DNA of 64,000 nucleotides from Galbibacter sp035306585 (GCF_035306585.1 NZ_DATGNU010000077.1:1-64000); one strand, 5' to 3'; numbered from the stretch's first letter, positions 51,918 through 61,465 are shown. The notes: generated by a model from the sequence alone, not told the origin. Translations and numbers: made by a program.

Positions 51918-54248
51918 TTGGAAAATTATTTAGCAGAATTGAACGATGCGCAACGAGCGCCAGTATTGCATAAGGATGGAGCATTGATGGTAATCGCAGG
52001 GGCTGGTTCGGGAAAGACACGAGTGTTGACCTATAGGATTGCTTATCTGATGCATAAAGGAGTGGATCCTTTTAATATTCTAGCGTTGACTTTTACAAAT
52101 AAGGCGGCACGCGAGATGAAATCTAGAATCGCAAGTATCGTAGGAAATAGTGAGGCTAAGAATCTATGGATGGGGACTTTTCACTCCGTCTTTGCTAAAA
52201 TTTTGCGTTTCGAGGCGGATAAGCTAGGATATCCTAGTAATTTTAGCATATACGATACGCAAGATTCACAACGTCTAATTAATGCCATTATTAAAGAAAT
52301 GGGGTTGGATAAAGACGTCTATAAATATAAGCAAGTTCAAAGTAGAATTTCCTCTTATAAGAACAGTTTAATTACCGTTAAAGCGTACTTTAACAATCCA
52401 GAACTTATGGAAGCCGATGCGATGGCTAAGAAGCCGCGGTTAGGAGAAATCTATAATGAATACTGCGAACGCTGTTTCAAAGCTGGAGCCATGGATTTTG
52501 ATGATTTATTGCTAAAAACCAATGAGTTATTAAATCGCTTTCCAGAAGTTCTAATGAAGTATCAAGAACGCTTCAAATACATTTTGGTGGATGAGTACCA
52601 GGATACCAACCATTCCCAATACTTGATTGTTAAAGCATTATCGGATAGATATCAAAATATTTGCGTGGTAGGAGACGACGCCCAGAGCATCTACGCCTTT
52701 AGGGGAGCAAATATAAATAATATTCTCAATTTCCAGAAGGACTACGATGATGTGGCGATGTATCGACTGGAACAAAACTATAGGTCTACCCGTAATATTG
52801 TTCAAGCAGCCAACTCCGTAATTGAAAAAAATAAAAGCCGTCTAGATAAAGTGGTGTGGACCGACAATGATGATGGTAATTTAATTAAAGTACACCGCTC
52901 ACCAACGGATGCTGAAGAGGGACGTTTTGTGGCCTCCACTATTTTTGAGACCAAAATGCAACAACAAATTCACGAAGGAGAGTTTGCGGTGTTGTATAGA
53001 ACTAACTCACAGTCAAGAGCCATTGAGGACGCACTCAGACGTAAAGATATTCCCTATAGGATTTACGGGGGCTTATCCTTTTATCAGCGCAAAGAAATAA
53101 AGGATGTGCTAGCTTATTTAAGGCTGATACTCAATCCAAAGGACGAAGAGGCGCTCATAAGAGTGATTAATTTCCCTTCAAGGGGCATTGGTCAGACCAC
53201 TGTTGAGAAGCTTACTGTAGCTGCAAATCATTATAAACGTTCCATTTTTGAGGTCATGGAAAACCTCGATAAAATTGATTTAAAACTCCATTCAGGAACT
53301 AAAAAGCGATTGGATGATTTTATCACCATGATAAAAAGCTTTCAAGTGACTTCACAATCGTTGGATGCCTTCGAATTAACGGCTCAGGTGGTAAAGAACA
53401 CGGGGTTATTTCAATTGTTTAAAAAAGATGGTACGCCAGAGGGTATTACCCGTATGGAAAATGTGGAGGAACTGCTCAATGGTATACAGGATTTTGTCGA
53501 GGGTCAAAAAGAACTCGCAGATGCTACAGGTTCAATTGCAGAATTCATGGAAGATGTCGCCTTAGTAACTGATCTAGATAAAGATACGGGTGATGACGAT
53601 CGCGTGGCACTAATGACGATACATTTGGCCAAGGGATTAGAGTTCCCATATGTGTTCATCGTTGGTTTAGAAGAAGATTTGTTTCCCTCGGCCATGAGTA
53701 TGAATACAAGAAGTGAATTAGAAGAGGAACGAAGATTGTTTTATGTGGCCTTAACTCGCGCAGAAAAACAAGCCTATCTGACCTACGCACAAAACAGGTA
53801 TCGATGGGGTAAACTAATTGATGCTGAGCCAAGTCGTTTTATAGAAGAAATTGATGATAAGTATTTGGAATACCTAACCCCACCATTGGATAGTAGTTAT
53901 CGTTATAAGCCTTTAATGGATACTGATATTTTTGGGGAGGTGGATAAGAGTAAATTACGTCTTAAAAAACCAGTTGCTTCAACACCACCATCGCATCACA
54001 AGCCCTCTGAAGAGAAGCTCCGAAAACTTAGAAAACTAAAACCAGATCTAGGACAACCATCCTCATCATCCAATTTATTTGATTCAGAGATGACGGTTGG
54101 GACCTTGGTGGAGCATACGCGTTTCGGTAAAGGTGAGGTATTAAAGCTCGAAGGAGTTGGAAACGATAAGAAAGCTGAAATAAGGTTTGCAAAAGGAGGG
54201 ATAAAGAAGTTGTTGTTGCGTTTTGCCAAATTAGATATCCTAGGCTAG
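51918..54248 (+). CDS. uvrD: UvrD/PcrA family 3'-5' DNA helicase
   Basis: 776 aa superfamily 1A helicase used in nucleotide excision repair, replication restart and mismatch repair. Motifs: Q motif LNDAQRAPV, Walker A IAGAGSGKTRV, motif Ia FTNKAAREMK, Walker B YILVDEYQDTNHSQY, motif III VVGDDAQSIYAFRGA, motif IV LEQNYRSTRNI, motif V VALMTIHLAKGLEFPYVF and motif VI VALTRAEKQAYLTYA. The C-terminus has the PcrA-type tail (HTRFGKGEVLKLEG). Start is TTG at 51918: an in-frame stop is at 51888-51890 and no ATG lies between. Confidence 0.95.
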   Translation: MENYLAELNDAQRAPVLHKDGALMVIAGAGSGKTRVLTYRIAYLMHKGVDPFNILALTFTNKAAREMKSRIASIVGNSEAKNLWMGTFHSVFAKILRFEADKLGYPSNFSIYDTQDSQRLINAIIKEMGLDKDVYKYKQVQSRISSYKNSLITVKAYFNNPELMEADAMAKKPRLGEIYNEYCERCFKAGAMDFDDLLLKTNELLNRFPEVLMKYQERFKYILVDEYQDTNHSQYLIVKALSDRYQNICVVGDDAQSIYAFRGANINNILNFQKDYDDVAMYRLEQNYRSTRNIVQAANSVIEKNKSRLDKVVWTDNDDGNLIKVHRSPTDAEEGRFVASTIFETKMQQQIHEGEFAVLYRTNSQSRAIEDALRRKDIPYRIYGGLSFYQRKEIKDVLAYLRLILNPKDEEALIRVINFPSRGIGQTTVEKLTVAANHYKRSIFEVMENLDKIDLKLHSGTKKRLDDFITMIKSFQVTSQSLDAFELTAQVVKNTGLFQLFKKDGTPEGITRMENVEELLNGIQDFVEGQKELADATGSIAEFMEDVALVTDLDKDTGDDDRVALMTIHLAKGLEFPYVFIVGLEEDLFPSAMSMNTRSELEEERRLFYVALTRAEKQAYLTYAQNRYRWGKLIDAEPSRFIEEIDDKYLEYLTPPLDSSYRYKPLMDTDIFGEVDKSKLRLKKPVASTPPSHHKPSEEKLRKLRKLKPDLGQPSSSSNLFDSEMTVGTLVEHTRFGKGEVLKLEGVGNDKKAEIRFAKGGIKKLLLRFAKLDILG

Positions 54249-54274
54249 GAACCATAAGATGGATTTCATACCTA

Positions 54275-54736
54275 TTAGTTATTAAAAGACTTTTTAATAC
54301 GATCCAGGTGACGCTTGTTATCGCGATCCTTAATCGTTTCTCTTTTATCGTATAACTTTTTACCCTTGGCTAGTGCTATTTCCATTTTAGCCAACCCACG
54401 GTCATTGACAAAAAGTCGTAGAGGAACAATGGTAAGTCCAGAGACTTTTACTTCTTTATGCCATTTTTTAAGCTCACGTTTGTTGAGCAGTAATTTGCGT
54501 TCACTTTTAGGACGATGATTGAAATGAGTAGCATGAGAGTACTCCTCTACGGTCATATTAATTACAAATAGTTCACCCTTGTCATTAAATTCACAGAAAC
54601 TCTCTGTAATTGAAGCGCGCCCGAGACGGATAGATTTTATTTCAGTGCCAGATAATACGATTCCTGCGATGTAGGTATCAAGAATTTCGTATTCAAAGCG
54701 AGCTCTTTTGTTCTTTATGTTAATGTGCTGATTCAT
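54275..54736 (-). CDS. smpB: SsrA-binding protein
   Basis: 153 aa, the tmRNA-binding partner of trans-translation, which rescues stalled ribosomes. Visible motifs are NIKNKRARFEYEILDTY at the N-terminus, GIVLSGTEIKSIR, LFVINMTVEEYSHATHFNH and the basic C-terminal tail KLYDKRETIKDRDNKRHL, needed for ribosome action. The start is ATG at 54734-54736; a TTG at 54743-54745 lies inside the -7 element and is rejected. It converges with the helicase gene 26 bases away. tmRNA itself is not in this window as far as I can see. Confidence 0.95.
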   Translation of the reverse strand: MNQHINIKNKRARFEYEILDTYIAGIVLSGTEIKSIRLGRASITESFCEFNDKGELFVINMTVEEYSHATHFNHRPKSERKLLLNKRELKKWHKEVKVSGLTIVPLRLFVNDRGLAKMEIALAKGKKLYDKRETIKDRDNKRHLDRIKKSFNN

Positions 54737-54742
54737 CCAGGG

Positions 54743-54750
54743 CAAATGTA
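54743..54750 (-). promoter_or_regulatory. -7 promoter element directly before smpB
   Basis: TACATTTG on the minus strand; a TTG is 25 bases further upstream, a little far. If active, the transcript would start at or near the ATG at 54736, giving little or no leader. Confidence 0.4.
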
Positions 54751-54852
54751 AAAAAAGTTTTACGATTCTTTAAAGCAAGTTGGATGAATTAAATTGAAAT
54801 ATGGTCACTGTTGTTAAATGTGATATATTTGAATATTCAAATTAAATCAACC

Positions 54853-55599
54853 ATGATCAGAACATATTTGCTTCTACTGTCTTTAGTGGTCTTAATAATC
54901 AGTTGTACTTCACATCCAACGGCGGACCAGATTATAGACAGGGCTATTGATAGGGCTGGAGGTTCACAATACAATCATAGGAAAATCAGTTTTGAATTTA
55001 GAGGTAAAACCTATATTTCTTGCCGAGAGGATGGCTTGTTCTATTTAAAACGTATTACAGATGATTCCATTTATGTGGTAGATATACTTTCCAACAATGG
55101 TTTTAAAAGAATTGTCGATGGGCAACAAGTCGTACTAGCCGATACAACCATGGCCTCTTATGCCAACAGCGTTAACTCTGTACATTACTTTGCTTACCTT
55201 CCTTATGGTTTAATCAGTGAGGCAGTAAATAAAGAACTTTTAGGAGAAGTGATGATAAAAAACAAACCCTATTATAAGATCAAAGTATGGTTTAATGAAC
55301 AAGGAGGAGGGGAGGATTACGAAGACATCTTTGTATACTGGATCGAAAAAGAGAATTACCAGATGGATTATCTAGCATATAAGTTTCATGTCAATGGTGG
55401 AGGGATGCGCTTTAGAGAGGCGTACAACAAAAGAGAAATTGGAGGGATTACCTTTGTGGATTATAACAATTTCAAGCCTAAAGACAATACGGTTTCACTG
55501 TTTGATCTTGATAGTTTATTTAAGCAGAATAATTTAGCGTTATTATCTACAATCGAATTAGAGAACCTGCGTGTGGAGAAGGTCGATTGTACGTTTTAA
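54853..55599 (+). CDS. Lipoprotein of the DUF6503 type, function unknown
   Basis: 248 aa. Lipoprotein signal with lipobox VLIISC (Cys about residue 18) followed by PTADQIIDRAIDRAGG, the typical start of the DUF6503-like group, and a beta-rich domain with YDLVDI-type strands (RKISFEFRGKTY, YYKIKVWFNEQGGGEDYEDIF). Some database entries give it the unrelated name deoxyribose-phosphate aldolase. It probably faces the periplasm from the inner or outer membrane. Start: ATG at 54853; the 42 bases of frame before it contain a TATATTTG -7 element at 54824-54831. Confidence 0.7.
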   Translation: MIRTYLLLLSLVVLIISCTSHPTADQIIDRAIDRAGGSQYNHRKISFEFRGKTYISCREDGLFYLKRITDDSIYVVDILSNNGFKRIVDGQQVVLADTTMASYANSVNSVHYFAYLPYGLISEAVNKELLGEVMIKNKPYYKIKVWFNEQGGGEDYEDIFVYWIEKENYQMDYLAYKFHVNGGGMRFREAYNKREIGGITFVDYNNFKPKDNTVSLFDLDSLFKQNNLALLSTIELENLRVEKVDCTF

Positions 55600-55956
55600 T
55601 TTCAATAATTTTTAGCCTCAAGTAGCAGGCCTCAGAGATGAGGCAGGAAATATCCATGCTAGTACTTACCGCTTTATAAGTAGTCGTATTTTCCAAACTT
55701 TTTAACTTCACTTAAGGAAAAGTCCATCGCCTTAAAGGAAATTACTACCCTTTCGCATTATTATTTTCATATTACTTAATTGTTATATGTGATTTGATTT
55801 TATTTTCTAACCGTGCATTTCATCGAAAATATCGGTTTTTAATCGATTATTATTTTTTTGTTTATATATTTGTTATAAGCAAAATCATTGATGTTTATTG
55901 GTTTTGTTGATAGGAGTATCATTTTTTAAGAAGTCCCATTTTTAAATTAACTACTT
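55600..55956. other. 357-base intergenic region
   Basis: Holds a perfect hairpin GCCTCA-GAGA-TGAGGC (55629-55644) without a T tail, and a -7-like TATATTTG at 55865-55872 before the type IX substrate gene. No coding frame is credible. Confidence 0.5.
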
Positions 55957-58110
55957 ATGAAAACCATATCTACACTTTTAATTGTTTTGTTTCTGTTTGT
56001 CGTTTCAAATAGCTTTTGTCAGAAATTGAATGCCCCAGAACTTGGTTTTGAATATGCCTGCGTATCTGATGGGTATAATAGTTTTCAAGCTACCTTTTCA
56101 TATGATGAGAAACCATTTAAGGCGGATAATATATTTTATGTAGAGCTATCGAATCAGTTTGGTTCGTTCAACAATCCAATCGTACTTAGTGAGATCAAGG
56201 ATCAAAATTTTTCATTTGAGTTTCATAGTACCTTTTCTTTGCCAAATTCAGTAGCAGGCGAGGGGTATAAGATAAGAGTTAGAAGCACCAATCCACAGTT
56301 AGTGAGTAAAAGCTCTGCAATGTTTGATGCTTATGTAATTAACCATCAAGAGTTAATTCTTAACAATTATAGCGATGTGAATCTTTGTGGTTCTGGGGCA
56401 ACTACAATTGCCTTAAATATCGATATAGCGAAGGAATATGTTTGGTATAAAAATGGGGCGGTTTATAAAGTAACCAAAGAAAATACACTTGCAATTTCAG
56501 AGGAAGGAGAATATTATGTGGAACCGTATTATGGTAATTGTACAGGAAGTAATTATTCAAACCTGGTAATAGCTAAAAAGGCTGGGGATTTTACAGTAGC
56601 CATTACCTCTGAAAAAGATGCACAAGACTGCAGCGCTACTAAGGTAACCTTAACAGCTTCGGTTGATCATGAGTCCTACAACTATACTTGGTATAAAGAT
56701 GATGTTGAAATAGATGGCTTAACTGGGTATTTTCCATCCCTAGAATTGGATTACAGCGATCAAAATATTGGTTCATACCACGTAGTAGTGACCAATCAGG
56801 GAGGTTGTACTGCGGTTTCAAATGATTATAGCTTTAAGCAAAATAGAGGAGCTGTAGTGGAGGTAACCTCCCCACTTAATGCAGTAATTATAGGAGATTT
56901 TTTTGCTACATTATCCATAAAAACAGATGTGAATGTTGGTGAAATAACATGGTATAAAGACGGTCAGTTATTAAAAGATGGGTATAATAGTAATACATTA
57001 AAAGTCGCGGAGCAGGGAGATTACTACGCGCTGGTTAGTGGGATCGATAATTGTGGAGGTACAGCCAAATCCCAGACCTTTAAAATATATGAGCCTATTT
57101 CTTATAATGTTCAAATAGCTGCATCAAAAGGCTATCAGCCTTGTATGACTACAGAGACAAGTTTGTATATAAAGTCTGTTAAAGGGGTGCTGAGTAATGG
57201 AGACATTATCACTGTAGCTAAAGACTTTTATCCTAATTTTCAATTCAATTGGATAAAAGAACAGGCACTTGTTTCTAATGGAGATAAACTAAATATTGAT
57301 TACACTGATAGCGGGGTTTATACCCTAGAGCTGGATTACAAGGGAGACGTTTATAAGTCCAACACTCTTGAATTGATTATGGGACTACCTTCCATGTCGT
57401 TGATTGTGGAAAAGGAATTTTCATGTGATTCCTCAAAAGGAGTCCTGAGTGTAGATAAGGATCTTAAAGGAGCCGTGTATCATTGGTATAATAATGGGAA
57501 ATTAATTGCTAGTACAGATGTTAATCGATTATCAGTTACAAAACAAGGAGATTACAAGGTAGCGGTACAGTACGCTGGGTGTAGTTTAACAACTACTTTA
57601 GTTTCTTTAAAAAGAGATACCGAAGATATGATTGCCATTTATCCAGGTGAGACTGCCACTATTGGTCCTGATGGAATCATTCAGGCAAATGCTACAGGTG
57701 GTAGCTCTTATAAGTGGCTTTCGGAGAAAGGAACAGTTTTAAGTGAGGTGTCCACCTTGAATATCACACAAACTGGAATTTACACCCTAATAGCCACATC
57801 GGGATCCTGTACAGTGGAGAAAACGCTAACTGTTGATGCCAATATGGTTGAGAATATTCCCAATGTTGTTAGTCCAAATAACGATACAGTGAATGATAAA
57901 TGGACCTTGCCACAAAAATTTATCAACGATCCAGAGACTGAGGTAGTAATCTGCGATGCATATGGTACAACAGTTTTAAAAACAACATCTTACGATAATA
58001 GCTGGCCAAGTTCTACTTCGCAATTTGCCTCTCAAACACCAGTGTACTATTACTTTATTAACAAAAATGGCAAGAATATCAAAAAAGGTTCCATTACTTT
58101 AGTAAATTAA
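55957..58110 (+). CDS. Type IX-secreted protein with gliding-motility C-terminal domain
   Basis: 717 aa. A signal peptide (1-21, SNSFCQ) is followed by an N-terminal domain of about 115 residues, then about six Ig/PKD-like repeats, each with a central Trp (WYKNGAVYK, WYKDDVEID, WYKDGQLLK, WIKEQALVS, WYNNGKLIA, WLSEKGTVL) and a G-x-Y near the end. Residues 634-717 form the gliding motility-associated C-terminal domain (type B sorting signal; NIPNVVSPNNDTVNDKW ... YYFINKNGKNIKKGSITLV). It should be exported through the type IX system and act at the cell surface, for example as an adhesin. The PorP/SprF gene follows. Confidence 0.85.
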   Translation: MKTISTLLIVLFLFVVSNSFCQKLNAPELGFEYACVSDGYNSFQATFSYDEKPFKADNIFYVELSNQFGSFNNPIVLSEIKDQNFSFEFHSTFSLPNSVAGEGYKIRVRSTNPQLVSKSSAMFDAYVINHQELILNNYSDVNLCGSGATTIALNIDIAKEYVWYKNGAVYKVTKENTLAISEEGEYYVEPYYGNCTGSNYSNLVIAKKAGDFTVAITSEKDAQDCSATKVTLTASVDHESYNYTWYKDDVEIDGLTGYFPSLELDYSDQNIGSYHVVVTNQGGCTAVSNDYSFKQNRGAVVEVTSPLNAVIIGDFFATLSIKTDVNVGEITWYKDGQLLKDGYNSNTLKVAEQGDYYALVSGIDNCGGTAKSQTFKIYEPISYNVQIAASKGYQPCMTTETSLYIKSVKGVLSNGDIITVAKDFYPNFQFNWIKEQALVSNGDKLNIDYTDSGVYTLELDYKGDVYKSNTLELIMGLPSMSLIVEKEFSCDSSKGVLSVDKDLKGAVYHWYNNGKLIASTDVNRLSVTKQGDYKVAVQYAGCSLTTTLVSLKRDTEDMIAIYPGETATIGPDGIIQANATGGSSYKWLSEKGTVLSEVSTLNITQTGIYTLIATSGSCTVEKTLTVDANMVENIPNVVSPNNDTVNDKWTLPQKFINDPETEVVICDAYGTTVLKTTSYDNSWPSSTSQFASQTPVYYYFINKNGKNIKKGSITLVN

Positions 58111-58248
58111 ATTGACTATATTAGCGGCAATGATTACTGGTTCACTCGTAGTTGTCATAGGGTGGATGCAGTGCTATGTATTAAAATACGCTGAGTAATT
58201 AAGAATGCTTTTGCGTATTTAGAACTTAAACCCAAATGAGTTCAACTT

Positions 58249-60093
58249 ATGAAAAGATACCTACTAAATGTAGCCATGCTATTGGTTTGCTGTACGGCTA
58301 TTTCGCAAGTCGAAAACAAAAGCACTATTGTTGATTGGCGACAACATAACTTAACCCAATACAATAAATTCCTTGTCAATCCCACCTATAGTGCAGTTCG
58401 AAATCAACACAGATCGGTAAGTTTTTGGAGCAGAATTCAATGGACAGGGGTGGATAATTCACCACAAACCTATATGTTGAGTTATGCAGGAAAGGTCGGT
58501 GAGAACTCTGGTGCTGGTTTGGGGTTGTATCAACAAAGCCTTGGCTTATTGGTGGATTCTGGTCTTCTGGTGAATTACGCCTACAACGTACAGATTGCGC
58601 AAGAGGTTTCTTTGGCCTTTGGGGTAAATACTACTTTATTTAGACGAGGACTTGATAAGAACACCGCAAATTCGGCTGATCCAGATCCTGCTGTTTTAGA
58701 TAATAAAGATGATTTCTTGTTGGTTTTTATGCCAGGATTAAATGTCTCTATAAAAAATTTTGATGTTGGAGTTTATGCAGAAAACCTTTTTGATTACAAC
58801 TTTAATGATTCCAATACCCTGACTGATTTTTCTAAGAAAATCTTTTCTGGGCAGTTAGGTTATACCAAGGAATTGGAATACGCCAATGGAATGTTCTTAG
58901 ATGCAACTTGGCGTACTGTGGCCTATGGGAAGTCCTTGCCAAATGAAGATTTTCAGTACGGACTCAACACCATGATAGATCTGCCATATACTGGATGGAT
59001 GCAGGTGGGATATAATAATGCTTTTGGGATATCGGGAGGTATTGGTGTTAAGGTAGGCGAGGGCATAAGTATTGGTATCGTTTATGAAAACGGCACCTCA
59101 AAAACTAATAAAGCTTTCGGAAGTACCTATGAGGCGATTGCTACTATTGAATTAGGGCCTCGTGAAAGACGTAAGAATATTATAGATACTGACGCACGAG
59201 CTATTGTCTCGAAAAATGTTGACCAGGCTAATTTTGTGAGTGCTGATGATATTAGCCGTAGCAGATTGGAAGTGCCAAGTGATAGCGCGAAAACAGCCGA
59301 GGATCAAAGCCTATTGATAGATGCGCAACCCCAGGAGGATCAAACAAATAAATACGCGGTATATGCCGCTAGTGATCAAGAGGTGCCGTCTGCTGAAGAA
59401 TCCGATCAGAACGTGGGTAATTCAGATGCGAAGGAAGATCAAACGGATTCTTATTCCCTTATTGGTGTAACGAAAGATAAAAATAATGATGACACAAAAG
59501 CGGCGGGGCAAAGCATGCTTCAAGAGCCTGAGGATGAAACACAGGAAAATGCTTTAGACAAAACAACTCTATTAGAGGCCAAGGAGGAACAAAGCGATCA
59601 TACAGACCAAATGAGATCACCAATGCAGGTTAAAGATGATGGTGCTGGCCAAGTAACACAGGTGGTAAAAGATTCTGATACTCAGGAAATCAGCGCAGAG
59701 GAGATGGCTGAAATTGAAGCCGCTTACCAAGAGTTTTTGGAGAAGAGCGATGCTATAGCTGCAGGATATTCTCCTAGGAAGATTGACAGCACTGCAGTGA
59801 CCGCAGAGATTTTTGGAACAGAGAGTAGCTATAAAACTTTAACGGTTTCACATGGTATAGATAAAGGCTTTTATTTGGTGCTTAATGTATTTTCAGTAGA
59901 ACATTATTTTGAAGATTTTATGACTGATCTTAAGAACAGAGGTTTTGAACCAAAATTCTTTATAAACCCTGAGAACGATTATTACTATGTGTATTTATAC
60001 AAAGCAGATCGGTATATCACTATTAAAAACCTTCAACGAAATAATGTAAACAACTCTTATTTTGACGATAAGTGGGTGTTATGGGTTAAATAA
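58249..60093 (+). CDS. PorP/SprF family type IX secretion membrane protein with C-terminal extension
   Basis: 614 aa, longer than typical PorP/SprF proteins of about 300. Signal peptide 1-20 (TAISQ), then the PorP/SprF barrel to about residue 306 (YNKFLVNPTYSAVRNQ, GLGLYQQSLGLL, GVYAENLFDY). Residues about 307-524 are an acidic, Gln/Asp/Glu-rich linker, probably disordered. The last 90 residues (GFYLVLNVFSVEHYF ... PENDYYYVYLYKADRY) form a domain seen at the ends of other Flavobacteriaceae outer-membrane proteins. SprF-type proteins serve a particular type B substrate for export and surface attachment. Its neighbour is the obvious client. Confidence 0.85.
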   Translation: MKRYLLNVAMLLVCCTAISQVENKSTIVDWRQHNLTQYNKFLVNPTYSAVRNQHRSVSFWSRIQWTGVDNSPQTYMLSYAGKVGENSGAGLGLYQQSLGLLVDSGLLVNYAYNVQIAQEVSLAFGVNTTLFRRGLDKNTANSADPDPAVLDNKDDFLLVFMPGLNVSIKNFDVGVYAENLFDYNFNDSNTLTDFSKKIFSGQLGYTKELEYANGMFLDATWRTVAYGKSLPNEDFQYGLNTMIDLPYTGWMQVGYNNAFGISGGIGVKVGEGISIGIVYENGTSKTNKAFGSTYEAIATIELGPRERRKNIIDTDARAIVSKNVDQANFVSADDISRSRLEVPSDSAKTAEDQSLLIDAQPQEDQTNKYAVYAASDQEVPSAEESDQNVGNSDAKEDQTDSYSLIGVTKDKNNDDTKAAGQSMLQEPEDETQENALDKTTLLEAKEEQSDHTDQMRSPMQVKDDGAGQVTQVVKDSDTQEISAEEMAEIEAAYQEFLEKSDAIAAGYSPRKIDSTAVTAEIFGTESSYKTLTVSHGIDKGFYLVLNVFSVEHYFEDFMTDLKNRGFEPKFFINPENDYYYVYLYKADRYITIKNLQRNNVNNSYFDDKWVLWVK

Positions 60094-60390
60094 TTCACAT
60101 TCTTTTAGGGTATGCTACCAGCTCTAGGAAATAATCCCTTTAGCTGAGGATATTGCAGGCCGTCTTCCTGAACGTCCATCGATAAAGAGCGATGGTGATC
60201 AGGCATTGAAACCCTTGCTATTAGGTGAGGTTCAAGGTGCAGAAGTTAGATGATTATTGCAGCAAGGAGAAAAATAGATTAGAGTCAAATAGACAAGGGC
60301 ATGATAAAGAATGTTTTTAGTTACAAAATATAACGTAATGCCGTAAATTCGATATATTTATTTTATTTAGAAAAAAACACTAAATAATAT
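60094..60390. other. Intergenic region before the his operon
   Basis: About 300 bases with no credible gene. It contains a strong hairpin at 60167-60203: CCTGA / TCAGG outside and CCATCG / CGATGG inside. The first part has a composition like decayed coding sequence. The his promoter follows. Confidence 0.45.
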
Positions 60391-60422
60391 TTGGATTCCA
60401 GTTTTTTATTGAGTTAAATTTG
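60391..60422 (+). promoter_or_regulatory. Promoter of the histidine operon
   Basis: TTG (60391-60393), 21-base spacer, TAAATTTG (60415-60422). Predicted start near 60428, about 14 bases before the leader-peptide ATG. Confidence 0.7.
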
Positions 60423-60441
60423 TAGTGTTAATTGAAACGAC

Positions 60442-60498
60442 ATGAAATTTTATAATGTACATCATCATCATTTTTACACTGGCACTCAGGCGAGGTAA
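60442..60498 (+). CDS. His operon leader peptide
   Basis: 18 codons, MKFYNVHHHHFYTGTQAR, with four consecutive His codons (CAT at 60460-60471). It lies between the his promoter and an intrinsic terminator and reads as a classical attenuation leader: ribosome stalling at His codons when His-tRNA is scarce would favour an antiterminator and transcription of hisGDCB. The ending region cannot be folded reliably by eye, so the exact antiterminator is not given. Confidence 0.8.
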   Translation: MKFYNVHHHHFYTGTQAR

Positions 60499-60528
60499 AG
60501 ATGTTATGTATATTATTCATCATATAGG

Positions 60529-60558
60529 AACCCGTTTGAGTCAGATCAAGCGGGTTTT
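60529..60558 (+). terminator. His attenuator terminator
   Basis: AACCCGTTTGA (60529-60539) / TCAAGCGGGTT (60546-60556), 11-bp stem with one G-T pair, 6-base loop and a T run after it, 40 bases before hisG. Confidence 0.85.
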
Positions 60559-60601
60559 TTTATGTAAAAACCAATATTAATTTTCAAAGGTTTTATACAC
60601 T

Positions 60602-61465
60602 ATGGAAGAAAGAAGAATTAAAATAGCAATTCAGAAATCAGGTAGACTCAATGAAGATTCTTTAAAAATTCTCAAGGACTGTGGGATATCTATCGATAAT
60701 GGTAGGGATCAATTAAAAGCATTGGCTAGAAATTTCCCTTTGGAAGTGTTGTATTTAAGAAATGGGGACATCCCGCAATACCTTAGAGATGGGGTGGTGG
60801 ATTTAGCTATTGTCGGGGAGAATTTGTTGTTTGAAAAAGGGGCTGATTTACAGGTGATAGAAAAACTAGGATTTTCAAAATGCAAAGTATCTTTAGCCAT
60901 TCCGAAGGGACAGACTTTTGATTCGATAAAAGACCTAGAGGGTAAAAGAATCGCCACTTCTTATCCAAATACGGTCAAGGAGTTTCTCCAACGAGAAAAT
61001 ATAGAAGCTGACTTGCATATTATTAATGGTTCTGTTGAAATTGCACCTAATATTGGACTAGCCGATGCGATTGTGGATATCGTTTCCAGTGGTAGTACGT
61101 TGTTTAAGAATAATCTTAAGGAGGTGACAACTCTTATGAGAAGTGAAGCTGTCTTAGTGGCCTCACCAGAAATCCCTAAGGAAATTAATGCCTTGGTAGA
61201 GAAACTAAAATTTAGAATTCAGTCTGTTTTAAATGCTAGAGAATCAAAGTATGTGCTGTTGAACGCCCCCAATGACAAGATTGATGATATCATAGCACTT
61301 TTACCTGGCATGCGAAGTCCTACAGTTTTGCCTTTGGCTCAAGAAGGATGGAGTTCCATACATACCGTTATTCATAAAGACCGCTTCTGGGAAGTCATCG
61401 ATGAGCTTAGAGCAATAGGGGCCGAAGGAATTCTAGTGTGTCCAATTGAAAAATTGGTAGTCTAA
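60602..61465 (+). CDS. hisG: ATP phosphoribosyltransferase (long form)
   Basis: 287 aa, the hexameric long form HisG(L) with a C-terminal regulatory domain, so no HisZ subunit is needed. It condenses ATP and PRPP in the first step of histidine synthesis and is feedback-inhibited by histidine. Motifs: IAIQKSGRLNEDSL, DLAIVGENLLFE, IATSYPNTVKEF, DAIVDIVSSGSTLFKNNL (the PRPP loop) and the C-terminal LLPGMRSPTVLPL. It starts 43 bases after the attenuator and is followed by hisD after 20 bases. Confidence 0.95.
   Translation: MEERRIKIAIQKSGRLNEDSLKILKDCGISIDNGRDQLKALARNFPLEVLYLRNGDIPQYLRDGVVDLAIVGENLLFEKGADLQVIEKLGFSKCKVSLAIPKGQTFDSIKDLEGKRIATSYPNTVKEFLQRENIEADLHIINGSVEIAPNIGLADAIVDIVSSGSTLFKNNLKEVTTLMRSEAVLVASPEIPKEINALVEKLKFRIQSVLNARESKYVLLNAPNDKIDDIIALLPGMRSPTVLPLAQEGWSSIHTVIHKDRFWEVIDELRAIGAEGILVCPIEKLVV

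Noticed and set aside
58130..58198. 22-codon hydrophobic frame between the type IX pair genes
   Set aside because: Could be a chance frame; no conservation evidence and no promoter.
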